Shown here: positions 61,639-64,000 of the stretch, piece by piece
How the letters are laid out: every line of letters starts with the position of its first letter
Position numbering within the stretch: position 1 is the first letter of the stretch
Assembly (NCBI GenBank): GCA_030844895.1
Contig: CM061223.1
Span: 107,491,186 to 107,555,185 of the forward strand
Length of the DNA stretch: 64,000 bases
Direction of reading: 5' to 3'
Source: Ambrosia x helenae
Taxonomy: Eukaryota; Streptophyta; Magnoliopsida; Asterales; Asteraceae
Notes under the pieces: generated by a model
Told to the model about the DNA's origin: nothing
Databases searched by the model: none
The model's input: only the letters and a program-made list of their open reading frames with translations
Program-made: the position numbers and the translations under genes

Positions 61639-64000
61639 TCACTTCGAGTTCTCCGGTATAGGTGTCTTCTCGAATAGGGCGGGATATTTTTGCTTCATCC
61701 GGTCCAGCCTTTCCCACGTGAACTCCGGTCCACGCTTGGCATTCCAGCGCACTTTGACCAACCTGATCTTGCTGCGCCTGAGTTTTTGGACCTTCCAATC
61801 GGTTACCTCGATTGGTTCTTCCACAAAGTGTAACTTGTCGTCAATGTGAATTTCGTCAGCAGGGATGATGAGAGTTTCGTCGGATAGGCACTTTTTCAAA
61901 TTTGACACGTGGAACGTGTCGTGTATTCCACTAAGCTCTTGAGGCAATTTGAGCTTGTATGCCACCGGGCCTACCCTGGACAGGATTTCGAACGGTCCTA
62001 CATATCTTGGGTTCAGCTTTCCACGCTTTCCAAAGCGCGCGACACCCTTCCAAGGTGACACCTTTAGTAGGACCCTGTCTCCGACTTGAAATTCTAAAGG
62101 CTTTCGCCTCATATCAGCGTAGCTTTTCTGTCGGTCACGGGCCGCTTTGAGGCGTTCCTTTATCAAAAAGACCTTGTCCGTCGTCTCTTGAACGATTTCG
62201 GGCCCGGTGAGTTGTTTTTCTCCAACTTCAGCCCAACACAGTGGAGATCTGCACTTGCGTCCATATAGAGCTTCAAAAGGTGCAGCTTGAATGCTCGTAT
62301 GGTAACTGTTGTTGTAAGAAAATTCCACCAAAGGCAAGTGCGTATCCCAATTACCACCGAAATCAATCGCACATGCCCGCAACATATCTTCCAAGGTCTG
62401 GATGGTTCGTTCACTTTGACCATCCGTTTGGGGGTGATACGCGGTACTCATGTCGAGGCGAGTACCGAGGGCTTCATTCAAACTTTCCCAAAATCTTGAG
62501 GTGAAACGACTATCTCGATCGGAGATGATGGAAATAGGTACACCATGCTTAGACACTACTTCCTTAATGTACAAACGGGTCAGTTTCTCCAACTTATCCG
62601 TTTCGCGAATCGGGAGGAAGTGTGCAGATTTTGTCAATCGATCAACGATTACCCAGATCATGTCATGGCCGCTTGTTGTCTTGGGTAACTTGGTAATGAA
62701 ATCCATGGTAATTCGTTCCCATTTCCATTCCGGTATTTCCGGTTGCTGGAGCAAGCCGGATGGTCTCTGATGCTCGGCCTTGACCTTTGCGCATGTTAAA
62801 CATCGCGCAACATATGCCGCTATATCTCTTTTGAAATTTGGCCACCAATAAAGTTCCTTCAAATCGTGGAACATCTTGTCTGCACCAGGGTGAACCGAAT
62901 ATCTAGAACTGTGAGCTTCGGCCAATACTAGCTCACGCAATCCCCCGTACACTGGAACCCAAATTCTATTCACGAAATACAGGGTCTGGTCCGCCTTTGG
63001 TTCCAGTGAATCAATCATCTTTCGCAATCTTTCACCTTTGACATTCTCGGGTTTAAGAGCGTTAACTTGAGCTTCACGAATTCGATCAGTCAGATTCGTG
63101 TGGATAGTCAGACCCAAAGCTCGGACACGCAACGGTTTAACCCGTTCCTTGCGACTTAAGGCGTCGGCCACAACGTTCGCCTTACCGGGATGGTACTTTA
63201 TCTCACAATCGTAATCGTTTAATAATTCAACCCATCTCCGTTGTCGCATGTTCAAATCCTTCTGATCAAAGATGTGTTGCAAACTCTTATGATCAGTGAA
63301 AATCGTGCACTTGGTTCCGTATAAATAGTGCCTCCATATCTTGAGAGCGAATACCACTGCACCCAATTCCAAATTGTGTGTAGTGTAGTTCTTCTCATGG
63401 ATTTTCAGTTGTCTGGAAGCATATGCTATCACTTTTTCTCGTTGCATTAATACACAACCCAAGCCTTGATGTGAGGCGTCACAGTAAACCACAAAATCCT
63501 CCGTACCATCTGGGAGTGATAGTATCAGAGCGCAACATAACTTGTCTTTTAGTAATTGGAATGCTGCTTCTTGCTTTTCCGTCCACTCGAATTTCTTATC
63601 CTTTTGGGTTAACATGGTTAAAGCCTGTGCTATCTTCGAAAAGTTCTCGATGAACCTTCTGTAGTAACCCGCAAGGCCAAGAAATTGTCGTACTTCGGTA
63701 GGAGTTCGAGGGGCTTCCCAATTTTTAATTGCCTCGATCTTGGCGGGATCGACATGTATGCCTTTTTCATTCACCACGTGGCCTAGGAAGTGAACTTCTC
63801 GAATCCAAAAGTCACACTTCGAGAATTTAGCGTAGAGCTTTTCTTTGCGTAGTACTTCAAGGATTAACCGAAGGTGATTCTCGTGGTCTTCTTTGGTGCG
63901 TGAATAGATCAAAATATCGTCAATGAAAACAATGACGAATTTATCCAAGTATGGCTTACACACGCGGTTCATCAAGTCCATGAAAACAGCTGGTGCGTTG
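61639..64000 (-). CDS. Ty3/gypsy (chromovirus-like) pol polyprotein, partial
   Basis: The frame is open from the right window edge to a stop at 61639, so only the C-terminal ~787 residues are seen. RT: NAPAVFMDLMNR and the active site FIDDILIYSR, then FLGHVVNEKGIHVDP and FLGLAGYYRRFI. RNase H: DFVVYCDASHQGLGCVLMQ and the connected LNDYDCEIKYHPGKANVVAD. Integrase: zinc-binding HPGADKMFHDLKELYWW...CLTCAKVK, the core D in MDFITKLPK, then ISDRDSRFTS and AYHPQTDGQSERTIQTLE. C-terminus: GPFEILSRVGPVAYKL and a chromodomain-like FVEEPIEVTDWKVQKLRRS...VRWNAKRGPEFTWE. The frame has no stop or frameshift, so the element is young. The chromodomain suggests a Tekay/Del-like lineage (inference). Confidence 0.93.
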   Translation of the reverse strand, partial: NAPAVFMDLMNRVCKPYLDKFVIVFIDDILIYSRTKEDHENHLRLILEVLRKEKLYAKFSKCDFWIREVHFLGHVVNEKGIHVDPAKIEAIKNWEAPRTPTEVRQFLGLAGYYRRFIENFSKIAQALTMLTQKDKKFEWTEKQEAAFQLLKDKLCCALILSLPDGTEDFVVYCDASHQGLGCVLMQREKVIAYASRQLKIHEKNYTTHNLELGAVVFALKIWRHYLYGTKCTIFTDHKSLQHIFDQKDLNMRQRRWVELLNDYDCEIKYHPGKANVVADALSRKERVKPLRVRALGLTIHTNLTDRIREAQVNALKPENVKGERLRKMIDSLEPKADQTLYFVNRIWVPVYGGLRELVLAEAHSSRYSVHPGADKMFHDLKELYWWPNFKRDIAAYVARCLTCAKVKAEHQRPSGLLQQPEIPEWKWERITMDFITKLPKTTSGHDMIWVIVDRLTKSAHFLPIRETDKLEKLTRLYIKEVVSKHGVPISIISDRDSRFTSRFWESLNEALGTRLDMSTAYHPQTDGQSERTIQTLEDMLRACAIDFGGNWDTHLPLVEFSYNNSYHTSIQAAPFEALYGRKCRSPLCWAEVGEKQLTGPEIVQETTDKVFLIKERLKAARDRQKSYADMRRKPLEFQVGDRVLLKVSPWKGVARFGKRGKLNPRYVGPFEILSRVGPVAYKLKLPQELSGIHDTFHVSNLKKCLSDETLIIPADEIHIDDKLHFVEEPIEVTDWKVQKLRRSKIRLVKVRWNAKRGPEFTWERLDRMKQKYPALFEKTPIPENSK

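Overview
The window is nuclear DNA from a eudicot plant. Spliced genes with GT-AG introns, AT-rich intergenic DNA and dense nested transposons show this. The repeat types (TGTCACACC-ended gypsy LTRs, CCCGGG-hairpin Helitrons, an R2-type LINE) recall Asteraceae, but the family is my inference. Five conserved single-copy-type genes were assembled exon by exon from protein conservation and splice-site phase.

Layout. 1-3150: end of a minus-strand gypsy retrotransposon (leader, primer binding site and 5' LTR). 4117-9514 (+): OLA1/YchF GTPase, with a Helitron in intron 4 and a SINE in intron 9. 10443-14258 (-): plastid enoyl-ACP reductase, convergent with OLA1. 15520-24140: a nest in which a Copia element (15715-22109) sits inside the C-terminal domain of a minus-strand R2-like LINE, which abuts a second LINE 3' end head to head. 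24954-29060 (+): DRAP1/NC2alpha (NF-YC-type histone fold). 30791-34744 (-): a metallo-beta-lactamase-fold hydrolase. 34985-39049: LINE fragment, Helitron, MITEs and a long-TIR MULE. 39380-49275 (-): Aquarius (AQR), the intron-binding spliceosomal helicase. 49425-53049: hAT-type MITEs and a decayed RICESLEEPER-type transposase. 53050-56419: a compound Helitron with an internal tandem duplication, one unit split by a MULE. 57614-64000: 3' LTR and pol of a minus-strand Ty3/gypsy chromovirus-like element that runs off the window.

The genes are housekeeping functions (translation-associated ATPase, fatty-acid synthesis, transcription, splicing) and form no operon or cluster. The most striking global signal is about seventeen single-base indels, mostly deletions, nearly all in or beside short homopolymer runs. 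They break the reading frames of four of the five host genes and of the retroelements, while splice sites and residues around them are conserved. This looks more like uncorrected consensus error than parallel pseudogenisation. Treat every frameshift here as unproven until checked against reads or transcripts.
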